From Azospirillum lipoferum 4B (GTDB lineage Bacteria; Pseudomonadota; Alphaproteobacteria; Azospirillales; Azospirillaceae), in assembly GCF_000283655.1 (NCBI RefSeq), contig NC_016622.1:1376501-1440500 (forward strand): a stretch of 64,000 nucleotides of DNA. The letters run 5' to 3'. Below, one piece after another: positions 45,098 to 54,561 of the stretch (positions within the stretch are counted from its first letter, which is position 1; each line of letters begins with the position of its first letter). The notes beneath the pieces are model-generated. The model saw only the letters and a list, made by a program, of their open reading frames with translations. It was not told the DNA's origin and ran no database searches. The position numbers and the translations under genes are program-made.

Positions 45098-46099
45098 TTA
45101 CGTCGCCGGCCAGATCCAAGTCAGCTCGTGCTTGTTGTGGTGGAGGTGGAGCACCCGGCCGCCGGGGATCGCGGCGAAGGCGCGGGCGGTCTCGTGGTCG
45201 GTTTCGGCCTGGAACTTCAGCGTGCAGACGAAGCGCTTGGCCAGCCCGCTGTCCATCCACTCCTTCACCAGCCGCAAGAGGCGGGTCGGATAGCAGATCA
45301 CGTCGCAGCACAGCCAGTCCACTGGACCGACCGTCGCCGGCTTCAGGCCGAAGGCACTTTCCTGACGGATTTCCACCCGCGGCAGGGCGGCGATGGCGGG
45401 ATCGAGCGGCGCCTTGTCGACGCTGACCACCGAAGCGCCCAGCTCGTGCAGCACCCAGGTCCAGCCGCCGGGACAGGCGCCGAGGTCGAGACAGCGGTCG
45501 CCCGGCCCCGGCTGCTCCCCGAACAGGGTCAGCGCCTCCCAAAGCTTCAGATAGGCGCGGTTGGGCGGAGCGGTGCGGTTCTCGACGAAGGTGACCTCGC
45601 CGTTGCGGAAGGGGCTGGAACAGCGCGCGGCGGCGATGATGGTGGACTCGTCGGTCAGGGTCCACGACCCCAGCGGCGCCGTCGGCAGCGGCGACGGGAA
45701 GACCACCGGCTTGGCCGAGACATGCGGCAGGTTCTCCTGGATCAGGGCGGCGCGGCGGTGGTGCCGTTGCGACCACAGCGCCCAATTGCGCTGGATGCCG
45801 CGCAGCGCCTTCGCCCCGCCCTTGATCGAGGCGAATTCGATGCGCACCGGGTCGTACCAGATGTTCTGCGCCCAGGCCGCCGGCCGTGCCGGGCCATCGA
45901 CGAAGACCAGCCGGCCGTCGACCGCTGCGACCTCCCCCAATTCCGCCACCAGATCGTCGAGGAAGCCATCGGCCGCCAGATAGACCGTCTGGCCGAGCGG
46001 GGTCACCGCCGCGCCCGGAGCGCTCTCACCGGGAGCGGTCTCACCGGAAGCGGTCTGCGGCAGGGAAGCGGAGGTGCTTTGGGGGATGCTGTCGTCCAT
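45098..46099 (-). CDS. SAM-dependent methyltransferase, RlmM-like (FtsJ family)
   Basis: A 333-residue methyltransferase with the SAM-binding motif DLGACPGGWTWVLHELG (about residues 206-222), the VSVDKAPLD acidic-loop motif and the LKFQAE catalytic lysine region, matching the RlmM/YgdE group that 2'-O-methylates C2498 of 23S rRNA. The N-terminal 150 residues form the family's accessory THUMP-like domain. The ATG at 46099 is the best start; the longer frame is only basic sequence. It is convergent with the M10 protease gene. Confidence 0.85.
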   Translation of the reverse strand: MDDSIPQSTSASLPQTASGETAPGESAPGAAVTPLGQTVYLAADGFLDDLVAELGEVAAVDGRLVFVDGPARPAAWAQNIWYDPVRIEFASIKGGAKALRGIQRNWALWSQRHHRRAALIQENLPHVSAKPVVFPSPLPTAPLGSWTLTDESTIIAAARCSSPFRNGEVTFVENRTAPPNRAYLKLWEALTLFGEQPGPGDRCLDLGACPGGWTWVLHELGASVVSVDKAPLDPAIAALPRVEIRQESAFGLKPATVGPVDWLCCDVICYPTRLLRLVKEWMDSGLAKRFVCTLKFQAETDHETARAFAAIPGGRVLHLHHNKHELTWIWPAT

Positions 46100-46234
46100 G
46101 CCCCAGGGGCTAACGCCGCCGGCCGGCGAATGCAAGCGCAAGGATGCGATCCTCCCCCTTTCGCGGTGACGCGATGGGGGCTGTGACAAAGCGTCTCGAA
46201 ACCTCTTATATGCGACCGGTTCGCAAAGTGAGCG

Positions 46235-46250
46235 TTGACAACGATTCTCA
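46235..46250 (+). promoter_or_regulatory. Fur/iron-box-like dyad upstream of bfd
   Basis: TTGACAACGATTCTCA is an imperfect palindrome resembling alphaproteobacterial Fur/iron boxes (arms TGA-AA and TT-TCA) and overlaps a TTGACA -35 hexamer. It lies about 60 bases before the bfd start, as expected for an iron-regulated gene. Confidence 0.5.
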
Positions 46251-46308
46251 GTCTCAGGTACTCCTGGGGTCAGGACAATCTTCTCACACCGACCATCGCC
46301 GAGGGCTT

Positions 46309-46593
46309 ATGTACGTCTGCATCTGCCACGCGTTGAACGACAAGAAGGTCAAGGCTGCGCTGGACAATGGCGCTACTAACCCGGCCTCGGTGTTCCGCCA
46401 TCACAATTGCCAGGTCCAGTGCGGCAAATGCGTGCCGATGATGCGCAGCATGGCCAGCGAGCATCGCGCCGCCATGGCCCAGCATGCCGCTACCGTGGCT
46501 GCGACCGCCGTGCCGGCCCCCTGCTGCGGCACTGCGGTGCCCGAACCGGCCAATGCCGAAGCGGTTCCGGCCTATGCCATCGCGGCCGAATAA
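46309..46593 (+). CDS. bfd: Bacterioferritin-associated ferredoxin (Bfd-like)
   Basis: A 94-residue protein with the Bfd [2Fe-2S] cysteines C4, C6, C38 and C41 (CICHALND and CQVQCGKC). Bfd reduces bacterioferritin iron for release. The family core is about 55-64 residues; here an Ala-rich tail of about 35 residues follows, including a CC pair at about 72-73. It sits alone downstream of an iron-box-like site. No bfr is in the window. Confidence 0.85.
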   Translation: MYVCICHALNDKKVKAALDNGATNPASVFRHHNCQVQCGKCVPMMRSMASEHRAAMAQHAATVAATAVPAPCCGTAVPEPANAEAVPAYAIAAE

Positions 46594-47097
46594 CGGCTGT
46601 CGAACAGGCGCCTCCGCGGCAACCTGCGTTATCGCAAGCTCTACCACTTCAGACTTTCAGGTCGATACCTGGTCTACAACCTCGCCTTTCGGCTGCGACA
46701 GAATGCGCCCCATCTATGATTTTTGGGCGGATTGACCGGGTACACCCAATCCGGCACAAAAGCGTCACCAAAACCAAAGAACGTCGTCAAAATGTCGGCG
46801 TATAAAAAGGCCAACGGGCCGGATGAAACCGGCCCCGGAGGAAACGCAATCCAACCAGGAAGACTTCCTCGGCCACCGGGTTTGCCTTGTCCGTAAAGGA
46901 TCGGGCAGCCCGGCGGAATTTGGATTCGAACGGCTGTCCCGCAATTGCTCACGCATTTCGCAATCGTATCGCGGCCATCCCCCATTCGGGCTGTGTCGAC
47001 TGCGCTTCCGATGCGTTTTCGCAGCAATCGCGCGGGGCTATCGTTTTTCGTCCGGCCGAGACGTCTGAAACGGTTGAGGATCAAAGGAGGATTTTTC
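46594..47097. other. Intergenic region between bfd and the helical hypothetical gene
   Basis: 504 bases with no supported gene. Notable items are the hairpin at 46816-46835, which reads as a terminator on the minus strand (stem GGGCCGG/CCGGCCC followed by a T-run near 46803-46808), and a palindrome AGGAA-gac-TTCCT at about 46858-46870. Short frames here lack ribosome sites or family patterns. A small RNA is possible but unproven. Confidence 0.45.
46803..46835 (-). terminator. Minus-strand hairpin terminator
   Basis: Read on the minus strand, GGGCCGG-tttcat-CCGGCCC is followed by GTTGGCC and a T5 run. No minus-strand gene is seen to need it, so it may end an unannotated antisense or small transcript. 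Confidence 0.45.
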
Positions 47098-47403
47098 ATG
47101 AGCCGCCGCAACCGGCACGCCTTCGACACGTTGAGCCGCGATCTCGTCCTTCGCGCCACCGACCGTATGGAGACCCTCCGGTCCATGGTCGAGCGCGCTG
47201 GCAGCGACCGGCGCGAGACGTGGGAGCGTACGCTCGACCGTCTCCGCGGCCTGAACAACCGCGCCATCGCCCGCATCGAAGCCGCTCATCTGGCCGACGA
47301 CGACGCATGGCCCTTCGCCCGTGCCCAGGCCGATCAGGCGATGATGGACCTCATGCGCGCACTCGACGATTTCGACGGCCACCTGCGCCTGCTGGCCGCG
47401 TAA
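47098..47403 (+). CDS. Small helical hypothetical protein
   Basis: A 101-residue soluble, helical protein with many Arg and Asp residues and a strong AAAGGAGG ribosome site 8 bases before the ATG, suggesting good expression. No family is recognised. It is followed 43 bases later by a strong bidirectional terminator shared with era on the other strand. Confidence 0.72.
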   Translation: MSRRNRHAFDTLSRDLVLRATDRMETLRSMVERAGSDRRETWERTLDRLRGLNNRAIARIEAAHLADDDAWPFARAQADQAMMDLMRALDDFDGHLRLLAA

Positions 47404-47442
47404 GGCTACCGACCGGACCACAGGCCGCGGCCGATCAAAAGG

Positions 47443-47477
47443 AAAAGGCCCCCTCCCGGTCGGGAGGGGGCCTTTTT
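47443..47477. terminator. Bidirectional terminator between the helical gene and era
   Basis: Stem GGCCCCCTCCCG / CGGGAGGGGGCC flanked by AAAA on one side and TTTTT on the other, so it can terminate transcription from both directions: the small helical gene on plus and era on minus. Confidence 0.9.
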
Positions 47478-47479
47478 CA

Positions 47480-48655
47480 TTACGAAGCCCCGAAATCCAG
47501 GCCCCAGGCCGAATAGCGTTCAGGATCGTCGACCCAGCCCTCGCGCACCTTCACGAACAGGATCAGGTGGACGCGGCGCTCCAGCATTCCCTGCAACTCG
47601 CCGCGCGCGGCGGAACCGAGAGCCTTGATCCGCTGGCCGCCCTTGCCCAGCACGATGGCCTTCTGGCTTTCGCGCTGCACGAAGATGACCTGCGAGATCT
47701 TGACCGACCCGTCCTCGAACTCCTCCCACACCTCGGTCTCGACCGTGGCGGAATAGGGAAGTTCCTGGTGAAGCTGCAGGAACAGCTTCTCCCGGGTGAT
47801 CTCCGCCGCAAGCAGACGCATGGGCATGTCGGAGATCTGGTCCTCCGGGAAGTGCCACGGCCCTTCCGGCAGCCGGTCGGCCAGGAACTGCTTCAGGTCG
47901 GCGACGCCATCCTCGGTGAAGGCCGACACCATGAAGATGTCGGAGAAGATCCCCTCCTGCCGGAAGGCGTCGGCGATGCCCAGCAGGACGTCGCGCTTGA
48001 CCAGATCGATCTTGTTCAGGATCAGGATCGCCTCGCGCCCCTGTTCCTTCAGGCGGGCGACGATGCTGCGGGTGTCCTCGTCGATGGAGCGGCGCGACAC
48101 GTCGTACAGCACGCCGATGACGTCGGCGTCCTCCGCTCCCTGCCAGGCCGCCGCCACCATGGCGCGGTCCAGCCGGCGCTTCGGCTTGAAGATGCCGGGG
48201 GTGTCGACGAAGATCATCTGGGCATCGCCCTGGATGGTGATGCCCAGCACGCGGGTGCGGGTGGTCTGCACCTTCGGGCTGACGATCGACACCTTGCTGC
48301 CGATCATCGCGTTCAGCAGCGTGGATTTGCCGGCATTCGGCGCGCCGACCAGGGCGATGAAGCCGCAGCGCGGATGTTCCGGCATCGTCGGCAGAGGCGG
48401 CAGGACGGAGATGGGCTGCCCGCGCGGGGCATCCTCATCATCGTCCTCGTCATCCTCATAGTCGCCGTCCTCATACTCGTCGTCTTCGAAGTCGCCCTCT
48501 TCGGCGTCCTCTCCCGCGACGGCGTCGTCCTCATGGTCCAGCGCCTCATCGTCCTTTTCGGACTCCGGGGCCACGGACTCACGCGCCGGCTCCATTGCTT
48601 CGGAACCGGGCGTCTCGTTCTGCATCTTGTCGATGTCGTCGCGACCGTCAGTCAT
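47480..48655 (-). CDS. era: GTPase Era with a long acidic N-terminal extension
   Basis: A 391-residue ribosome-assembly GTPase. The GTPase motifs are G1 GAPNAGKS (residues 104-111), DTPG and NKID, and the KH RNA-binding domain is at the C-terminus (KAIVLGKGGQRIKALGSAAR). Era is usually about 300 residues; here residues 1-95 add an extremely acidic extension (Glu/Asp-rich, about 30-76) before the G domain. It overlaps rnc by 8 bases, so this start is well constrained, though Met at 48625 or 48595 could also be used. Confidence 0.95.
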   Translation of the reverse strand: MTDGRDDIDKMQNETPGSEAMEPARESVAPESEKDDEALDHEDDAVAGEDAEEGDFEDDEYEDGDYEDDEDDDEDAPRGQPISVLPPLPTMPEHPRCGFIALVGAPNAGKSTLLNAMIGSKVSIVSPKVQTTRTRVLGITIQGDAQMIFVDTPGIFKPKRRLDRAMVAAAWQGAEDADVIGVLYDVSRRSIDEDTRSIVARLKEQGREAILILNKIDLVKRDVLLGIADAFRQEGIFSDIFMVSAFTEDGVADLKQFLADRLPEGPWHFPEDQISDMPMRLLAAEITREKLFLQLHQELPYSATVETEVWEEFEDGSVKISQVIFVQRESQKAIVLGKGGQRIKALGSAARGELQGMLERRVHLILFVKVREGWVDDPERYSAWGLDFGAS

Positions 48656-49433
48656 CGACCTGTACTCCCACCTGGCGCAGCAATGCGCTGGCCGCCTTCT
48701 TTTCCGCGATGCGCTTGGACGAGCCGGACCCGTTGACCGGATCCATGCCCGCCACATGCACAGCAACAACGAACAGCGGCTCATGCGCCGGGCCGCTGCG
48801 TTCGATCAGTTCATAGCGGGGCAGCGGCTTGCCGCGCCCCTGCGCCCATTCCTGCAGCGTGGTCTTGCTGTCCAGCGGCGGCGGCGTCGCCTTGTCGATC
48901 TCGCCCGCCAGGGCTTGCCGGACGAAGCGCGTCACCGGCTCCAGCCCGCCGTCGAGATACATGGCGCCCAGCACCGCCTCGCAGGCGTCGCCCAGGATGG
49001 TGCGGTTCTCGCGCCCGCCGCTCGACGCCTCCGCCGGCGACAGGCGCAGATAGGCGCCCAGCCCGATGGTGTCGGCGACCCGGCCCAGCGATTCCCGGCG
49101 CACCAGCGCGGCATGCCGCTTGGCGAGCGCGCCCTCGCGTTCGTTGGGATAGCGTTCCAGCAGCCACTGCGCGACGACCAGCCCGACGACGCGGTCGCCC
49201 AGGAATTCCAGCCGCTCATAGGCGATGCCCGGCCCCTTGTGCGACTTGCGGCCGGCCCGCTCCAGCCCCATCAGGCTGGGGTGGGTGACCGCATCGCGCA
49301 GGAGCGACAGGTCGGCGAAGTCATGACCCAGCGCGTGCGCCAGTTCCACCACATCGGCGGATTGGACGGCGCCGTCGGTTTCGGTTTCGGAGCCGGCACC
49401 CGTATCGGCGGGCGCGTTGGTGACGGTGGACAC
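48648..49433 (-). CDS. rnc: Ribonuclease III
   Basis: A 261-residue double-strand RNA nuclease. The signature ERLEFLGDRVVGLV (with catalytic Glu/Asp) is at about 71-84, a second acidic cluster lies at GDACEAVLGAMYLDGG, and a dsRNA-binding domain follows (about 180-258, KTTLQEWAQGRGKPLPRYEL). It processes rRNA and structured mRNAs. It starts immediately after the lepB stop and overlaps era by 8 bases. Confidence 0.96.
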   Translation of the reverse strand: MSTVTNAPADTGAGSETETDGAVQSADVVELAHALGHDFADLSLLRDAVTHPSLMGLERAGRKSHKGPGIAYERLEFLGDRVVGLVVAQWLLERYPNEREGALAKRHAALVRRESLGRVADTIGLGAYLRLSPAEASSGGRENRTILGDACEAVLGAMYLDGGLEPVTRFVRQALAGEIDKATPPPLDSKTTLQEWAQGRGKPLPRYELIERSGPAHEPLFVVAVHVAGMDPVNGSGSSKRIAEKKAASALLRQVGVQVDD

Positions 49434-50201
49434 TTACCGGACTCCGTTGAACAGGCGGCTGAAGCGCAGATCGACCGGCCAGCGCCAGATCTCATAGAAG
49501 CGCGTGCCCTCGTCGAGCGAGAAGAACAGGAATTCGGCGCGGCCGACCATGTTCTCGATGGGAACGAAACCGACCTGCGACGGCACGCGGCTGTCCAGCG
49601 AGTTGTCGCGGTTGTCGCCCATCATGAACAGGTTGCCGGCCGGAACCTTGAACACCGGCGTGTTGTCGAGCGGGCCGTTGTCCGACTCCTCGATGATGCG
49701 GTGGCTGCGGCCGTTGGGCAGGGTTTCGATGAACTGCGCGGTGCGGATGCTGCGGCCCAGCGAATCCGTGGTCACGTAATCCTCGATCCGCTCGCGCTTC
49801 ACCGGCTGGCCGTTGATGTGCAGGATGCCGCCGATCATCTGGATGCTGTCGCCGGGCAGACCGACGACGCGCTTGATGTAGTCGGTCTTGTTGTCGCGCG
49901 GCAGCTTGAACACCGCCACGTCGCCCCGCTCCGGCTGAGAGCCCAGAATCCGGCCCTCGAACAGCGGCAGGCCGAAGCCGACCGTGTATTTGCTGTAGCC
50001 GTAGCTGAACTTCGACACGAACAGGTAGTCGCCGATCAACAATGTCGGGATCATCGACCCGGACGGGATATTAAAGGGCTCGAACGCGAAAGTCCGCACG
50101 CCGAAAGCGATCAGAACCGCGAAGAACACCGTCTTCACGGTTTCGACGAACCCGGATTCCTTGTTCTTGGCGTTGGACGCCGTTTCTTTCTGAAGGGTCA
50201 T
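49434..50201 (-). CDS. lepB: Signal peptidase I
   Basis: A 255-residue membrane protease that removes Sec and Tat signal peptides. A single N-terminal helix (about 21-40) precedes the catalytic serine in [20 protein letters not shown] (S49) and the catalytic lysine in [13 protein letters not shown]. The length is in the family range. It overlaps the acpS stop by 4 bases and abuts rnc. Confidence 0.96.
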   Translation of the reverse strand: MTLQKETASNAKNKESGFVETVKTVFFAVLIAFGVRTFAFEPFNIPSGSMIPTLLIGDYLFVSKFSYGYSKYTVGFGLPLFEGRILGSQPERGDVAVFKLPRDNKTDYIKRVVGLPGDSIQMIGGILHINGQPVKRERIEDYVTTDSLGRSIRTAQFIETLPNGRSHRIIEESDNGPLDNTPVFKVPAGNLFMMGDNRDNSLDSRVPSQVGFVPIENMVGRAEFLFFSLDEGTRFYEIWRWPVDLRFSRLFNGVR

Positions 50202-50668
50202 TCTGGGGTCGCCGTGTTGGTGGGCATTGCAGACTCGATCGGTTCGGCGCTGATGACGACGAAGGCCTCGGCCATCGGGTATTCGTCGGTCAGCGTCACA
50301 TGGATGCGGGCGCGCATGCCCGGCGGCGTGATCGCCTCCAGCCGGGCCAAAGCCCCGCCGGTCAGGCGCATGGTCGGCTGGCCCGACGGCAGGTTGACCA
50401 CCCCCATGTCACGCCAGAACACTCCGTCGCGAAAGCCGGTGCCGAGCGCCTTGGAGCAGGCCTCCTTGGCGGCGAAGCGCTTGGCGTAGGTCGAAGCGCG
50501 GGCGTTGTTCTTCGCCGCGGAACCGGCGCGGCGCTCGGACTTGGCCTGCTCGATCTCGGTGAAGATGCGGTCGATGAAGCGCTGTCCGAAGCGCTCCAGC
50601 GACTTCTCGACCCGTCGGATGTCGATCAGGTCGTTGCCGATGCCGAGAATGGTGCCGGACATCATCAT
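50198..50668 (-). CDS. acpS: Holo-[acyl-carrier-protein] synthase
   Basis: A 156-residue transferase that attaches 4'-phosphopantetheine from CoA to ACP. The two motifs [13 protein letters not shown] and [18 protein letters not shown] (metal-binding Asp and Glu) are intact. Three adjacent ATGs at 50668, 50665 and 50662 are possible; the first overlaps the pdxJ stop as ATGA. There is no Shine-Dalgarno, so translation is coupled to pdxJ. A tail of about 20 residues extends the usual length. Confidence 0.94.
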   Translation of the reverse strand: MMMSGTILGIGNDLIDIRRVEKSLERFGQRFIDRIFTEIEQAKSERRAGSAAKNNARASTYAKRFAAKEACSKALGTGFRDGVFWRDMGVVNLPSGQPTMRLTGGALARLEAITPPGMRARIHVTLTDEYPMAEAFVVISAEPIESAMPTNTATPE

Positions 50669-51414
50669 GCGGAGGCCGCCGCGGCTCGCGCCGTGTCCAT
50701 GGCCTTGCGCATGCGCGCGATGGAGTTGGTCAGACCGACGAAGATCGCCTCGCCGATCAGGAAATGGCCGATGTTCAGTTCCACGATAGTCTGGATCGCC
50801 GCCACCGGGCCGACGGTGTCGTAGCTGAGGCCATGGCCGGCATGGCATTCCAGCCCGATCGCCTCGGCATGGGCCGCGGCGCGGACGATGCGGGCGAGTT
50901 CCGCCTCGCGCTCCGCCGGCTCGACGGCGTCGCAATAGGCGCCGGTGTGCAGTTCGACCACCGGAGCACCCAGCCGCTTGGCGGCGTCGAGCTGAGCCGG
51001 CTCCGGGTCGATGAACAGCGAGACGCGAATGCCGGCAGCGCTCAGCTCCCCCACCGGGCGCACCAGATGATCGTGCTGGCCGATCACGTCCAGCCCGCCT
51101 TCCGTCGTCACCTCCGTGCGCTTTTCCGGGACAAGGCAGGCGGCGTGCGGCTTGTGGCGCAGCGCGATGGCCAGCATCTCGTCGGTCGCCGCCATCTCGA
51201 AGTTCAGCGGACGGTCGATCTCGGCCATCAGCCGTTCGATGTCGCGATCCACGATGTGGCGCCGGTCCTCGCGCAGATGGGCGGTGATCCCGTCGGCCCC
51301 GGCCTCGATGGCCAGCCTCGCCGCACGCACCGGATCGGGGTGCGCCCCGCCGCGTGCGTTGCGGACGGTCGCCACATGGTCGATGTTCACGCCAAGGCGC
51401 AGGAAACGGGACAT
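50665..51414 (-). CDS. pdxJ: Pyridoxine 5'-phosphate synthase
   Basis: A 249-residue TIM-barrel enzyme that joins 1-deoxyxylulose 5-phosphate and 3-amino-2-oxopropyl phosphate to make PNP, the vitamin B6 ring. It shows [20 protein letters not shown] at the start, [16 protein letters not shown], the VTTEGGLDV segment and the [13 protein letters not shown] phosphate loop. pdxA, which supplies the aminoacetone-phosphate branch, is also in this window (55274). Confidence 0.96.
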   Translation of the reverse strand: MSRFLRLGVNIDHVATVRNARGGAHPDPVRAARLAIEAGADGITAHLREDRRHIVDRDIERLMAEIDRPLNFEMAATDEMLAIALRHKPHAACLVPEKRTEVTTEGGLDVIGQHDHLVRPVGELSAAGIRVSLFIDPEPAQLDAAKRLGAPVVELHTGAYCDAVEPAEREAELARIVRAAAHAEAIGLECHAGHGLSYDTVGPVAAIQTIVELNIGHFLIGEAIFVGLTNSIARMRKAMDTARAAAASA

Positions 51415-51555
51415 GCACGGACTCCAAAGCGTCGCCGCCCGCCGGAACGGGCGGGAGCGATTCCGTCTATATAGCGGTGCACCGGCGTTCCGTCACGCCG
51501 AACTGACCGATGCACCTGCGGATGACAGGGATTTCACCGTCGAATGACGGGGTGT

Positions 51556-53715
51556 TCAGCGCCCCCGAGCCCGCTCCACCGAATGGATGGCCGGTGTCGC
51601 ACGCAGGGCGGCCATGATGTTGGTCAGGTGCTTGGCGTCCTTCACGTCGATATCGATCAGCAGCTCGAAATGGTCGGTGCTGCGATTCGTGATCTTCTGA
51701 TGGATGACGTTGCCCTGATTCTTGCCGATCACCGTGAACAGAGTGCCGAGGGAGCCCTGTTCATTGGCGATGACGACGCTGATGCGGCCGACATGCTCCT
51801 CCGGCGAATCCGGCCCGGTCTCCCACGACACGTCGATCCAGCGCTCCGGCGATTCGTGGAAGCTCTCCAGCGTCTCGCAGTCGATGGTGTGGATCGTCAC
51901 GCCCTTGCCGGTGGTGACGATGCCGACGATGCGGTCGCCGGGCAGCGGGTGGCAGCAACGGGCGTAATGCACGGCCATGCCGGGGATCAGGCCGCGGATC
52001 GGCAGAGCCGATTCCTTGCGTGCCTTCGCCTTCGGCTTCGGCGTGCTTTCCTCCGCCTCGCGGACGGCGGGGGCGGCCTGAGCCTTGTGGCCGGGGAAGA
52101 CTGCGTGGAAGACCTCGCGCACCGAATGCAGGCCGGAACCGACACCCGCCATCAGGTCGTCGACCGTCGGCTGCTGGAAGATCTTGGTGGCGGCCTCCAG
52201 AGCCTTCTCGGTGAACTCGTAGCCTTCCGACTTGAACTGCCGCATCAGCATGCCGCGGCCCAGTTCCATGTACTGGGCGCGCTGCTGGGTGCGCAGGAAC
52301 TTGCGGATGCGGGCGCGGGCCTTGCCGGTGACGACGAAGCGTTCCCAGCCCGGAACCGGCGTCTGCGCCTTGGAGGTGACGATATCGACCTGATCGCCGT
52401 TCTGCAGCTGGGTGCGCAGCGGCAGCATGCGGCCGTTGATCTTGGCGCCGACGCAATGGTCGCCGACCTGCGAGTGGACGGCATAGGCGAAGTCGACCGG
52501 CGTCGCGCCGCGCGGCAGCGCGATCAGGTCGCCCTTCGGCGTGAAGCAGAACACCTGGTCCTGGAAGAGCTCCAGCTTGGTGTGTTCCAGGAACTCTTCC
52601 GGCTTCTGCGCATGCTCCAGGATGTCCAGAAGCTCGCGCAGCCAGCGGTACTCGCCACCGTTCGGGCGCGGCTGGTGGTCCTGCTTATAGGCCCAGTGGG
52701 CGGCGACGCCCAGCTCGGCGATCTCGTGCATGTCCTGGGTGCGGATCTGCACCTCGATCCGGTTGCGGCCGGGGCCGATCACGCCGGTGTGCAGGCTGCG
52801 GTAGCCGTTGGGCTTGGGCGTGGAGATGTAGTCCTTGAAGCGCCCCGGCACGACCGGATAATGCGCGTGGACAACGCCCAGCGCCTGATAGCATTCGCCG
52901 ACCGAGCCGACCGTGATGCGGAAGGCCATGATGTCGGACAGCTGTTCGAAGCTGACATTCTTGCGCTGCAGCTTGCGCCAGATCGAATAGGCCGACTTCT
53001 CGCGCCCCGACACCGTGGCGTCCGGCAGCCCTTCGGAGGCCAGCAGTTCGCGCAGCTCGGTGATGATGGTCTGGACGCGGTTCTCGCCTTCGTTCCGCAG
53101 GCGCGCCAGCTGGGCCAGGATGCTGTCGCGCGCGTCGGGGTTCAGCTCCGCGAAGGCAAGGTCGTCCAGCTCGTCCTTGATCTTGTGCATGCCGATGCGT
53201 TCGGCCAAGGGCGAGTAGATTTCGATGGTTTCGCGGGCGATGCGCTTGCGCTTTTCCGGCTTCTTCAGGTGGAACAGCGTGCGCATGTTGTGAAGCCGGT
53301 CGGCCAGCTTCACCAGCAGGACGCGGATGTCCTCCGACATCGCCAGCACCAGCTTGCGGAAATTCTCCGCCTGCTTGGCCTGCTCGCTGTTCAACTCCAG
53401 CCGCGACAGCTTGGTCACGCCATCGACCAGCCGGGCGATTTCCTTGCCGAACACCCGCTCGATATCCTCGAGCGTGGCGACGGTGTCCTCGACCGTGTCG
53501 TGAAGCAGCGCCGTGGCGATGGTGCCGGCGTCCAGCTTCATCTGGGTCAGGATGCCGGCGACCTCCAGCGGATGGAGGAAATAGGGATCGCCCGACGCGC
53601 GCGTCTGCGATCCATGCGCCTTCATGGAATAGACATAGGCGCGGTTGAGGAGATCCTCGTCGGCGTTGGGATCATACGCCTTGACGCGCTCGACAAGCTC
53701 GTACTGCCGGATCAT
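51556..53715 (-). CDS. Bifunctional (p)ppGpp synthetase/hydrolase (Rsh)
   Basis: A 719-residue RelA/SpoT homologue. It contains a hydrolase HD domain with HDTVEDTVATLEDIE (about 70-85) and KLADRLHNMRTL, a synthetase domain with the GYRSLHTGVIGPG motif, a TGS domain (about 390-450), and a C-terminal ACT domain. Presence of intact HD residues predicts both activities, as for most alphaproteobacterial Rsh proteins. It lies between rpoZ and pdxJ; the gaps on both sides are about 140 bases without features. Confidence 0.95.
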   Translation of the reverse strand: MIRQYELVERVKAYDPNADEDLLNRAYVYSMKAHGSQTRASGDPYFLHPLEVAGILTQMKLDAGTIATALLHDTVEDTVATLEDIERVFGKEIARLVDGVTKLSRLELNSEQAKQAENFRKLVLAMSEDIRVLLVKLADRLHNMRTLFHLKKPEKRKRIARETIEIYSPLAERIGMHKIKDELDDLAFAELNPDARDSILAQLARLRNEGENRVQTIITELRELLASEGLPDATVSGREKSAYSIWRKLQRKNVSFEQLSDIMAFRITVGSVGECYQALGVVHAHYPVVPGRFKDYISTPKPNGYRSLHTGVIGPGRNRIEVQIRTQDMHEIAELGVAAHWAYKQDHQPRPNGGEYRWLRELLDILEHAQKPEEFLEHTKLELFQDQVFCFTPKGDLIALPRGATPVDFAYAVHSQVGDHCVGAKINGRMLPLRTQLQNGDQVDIVTSKAQTPVPGWERFVVTGKARARIRKFLRTQQRAQYMELGRGMLMRQFKSEGYEFTEKALEAATKIFQQPTVDDLMAGVGSGLHSVREVFHAVFPGHKAQAAPAVREAEESTPKPKAKARKESALPIRGLIPGMAVHYARCCHPLPGDRIVGIVTTGKGVTIHTIDCETLESFHESPERWIDVSWETGPDSPEEHVGRISVVIANEQGSLGTLFTVIGKNQGNVIHQKITNRSTDHFELLIDIDVKDAKHLTNIMAALRATPAIHSVERARGR

Positions 53716-53860
53716 GCGGCCCGACCCGGCGCGCGCGGCGCCTCTGATGTGTTCGTGGAGGTTCTGTTCGAACCGAAGGGGAGCCGGATGCTCCCCGCCT
53801 TTCTCATCGGTGAGGGGACGGTGTCGCGCCCCCTCCGGGTCCTACGGTCGTTGTCCAGAA

Positions 53861-54295
53861 TCAGAGGTCTCCGTCGGGATCCTCGGTCATCGCGAAACCG
53901 GCGCCCGGCTCGGCGTCCATGTCGGCGGCGACGTCGTCGTCCTCGCTCAACTCCTCGCCGTCGCTCTCGCTCATGCCGTCTTCATCGCCCAGCGAGGTGT
54001 TGCCGCGGGCGGCCCAATCGTTCTCGCCGGCCATCAGCTCGACGATCTCTTCTTCCGGCTCGTCCGGCTCGACGTGCTTCTGGTGGCCCTTGATCAGGGC
54101 GTTCTTCAGATATTCGAGCGAGACCGTCTCGTCCGCAATCTCGCGCAGGGCGACCACCGGGTTCTTGTCGTTGTCGCGGTCGATCGACAGCGGAGCGCCG
54201 CTCGCGACCTCGCGGGCGCGCTGGGCAGCCATCATGACCAGCTCGAAACGGTTCGGAACCTTCAGGACGCAATCTTCAACGGTAACGCGGGCCAT
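53861..54295 (-). CDS. rpoZ: RNA polymerase omega subunit
   Basis: A 144-residue protein whose first 75 residues match omega: [40 protein letters not shown] and [18 protein letters not shown]. Omega stabilises beta-prime and is part of the ppGpp site on RNA polymerase in many bacteria, which fits its place next to rsh. The C-terminal half (about 80-144) is a long acidic, probably disordered tail (Glu/Asp-rich), longer than the enteric form. Confidence 0.93.
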   Translation of the reverse strand: MARVTVEDCVLKVPNRFELVMMAAQRAREVASGAPLSIDRDNDKNPVVALREIADETVSLEYLKNALIKGHQKHVEPDEPEEEIVELMAGENDWAARGNTSLGDEDGMSESDGEELSEDDDVAADMDAEPGAGFAMTEDPDGDL

Positions 54296-54561
54296 GCCAG
54301 ACGAACTCCGGATTCATAGGAGGCTCTAGACTATATGGATGTGGCCCGATAGGTGCAAGCGCGAACGACAGCGCTGCTGCATTGCGCCAGAGGAACGGCC
54401 GCGAGCCGCGCCGGCATACTGCCAAGGCTGCCGGCAATCAAGTCGGCGGGTGTTGCCCCCTTGTATGTTTTCGCGTAATACACTAAATTTCAAAATTGGA
54501 ACGCGAGCTTTTGCGCATGTTCCGTCAGATTTCCACAAGCTGCGATGAGAGGATTATAACT

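Noticed and set aside
46926-46945. T-loop-like GTTCGAATCC on the minus strand, suggesting a tRNA
   Set aside because: The bases beside the loop do not form a 5-bp T-stem, and no acceptor or anticodon arm can be drawn around it.
46674-47276. Minus-strand frame of 200 codons in the bfd downstream gap
   Set aside because: Arg/Ser-rich translation with no family pattern, overlapping a well-supported plus-strand gene and a terminator.
53778-53796. GGGGAGC-cggat-GCTCCCC hairpin between rsh and rpoZ
   Set aside because: Short stem with no T-run on the relevant strand; rpoZ and rsh could still be co-transcribed, so I do not call it a terminator.
54453-54481. Possible TTGCCC-N17-TAATAC promoter for the NYN gene
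   Set aside because: The -10 matches only half of the consensus; retained only as a hint that transcription begins before the TTG at 54562.
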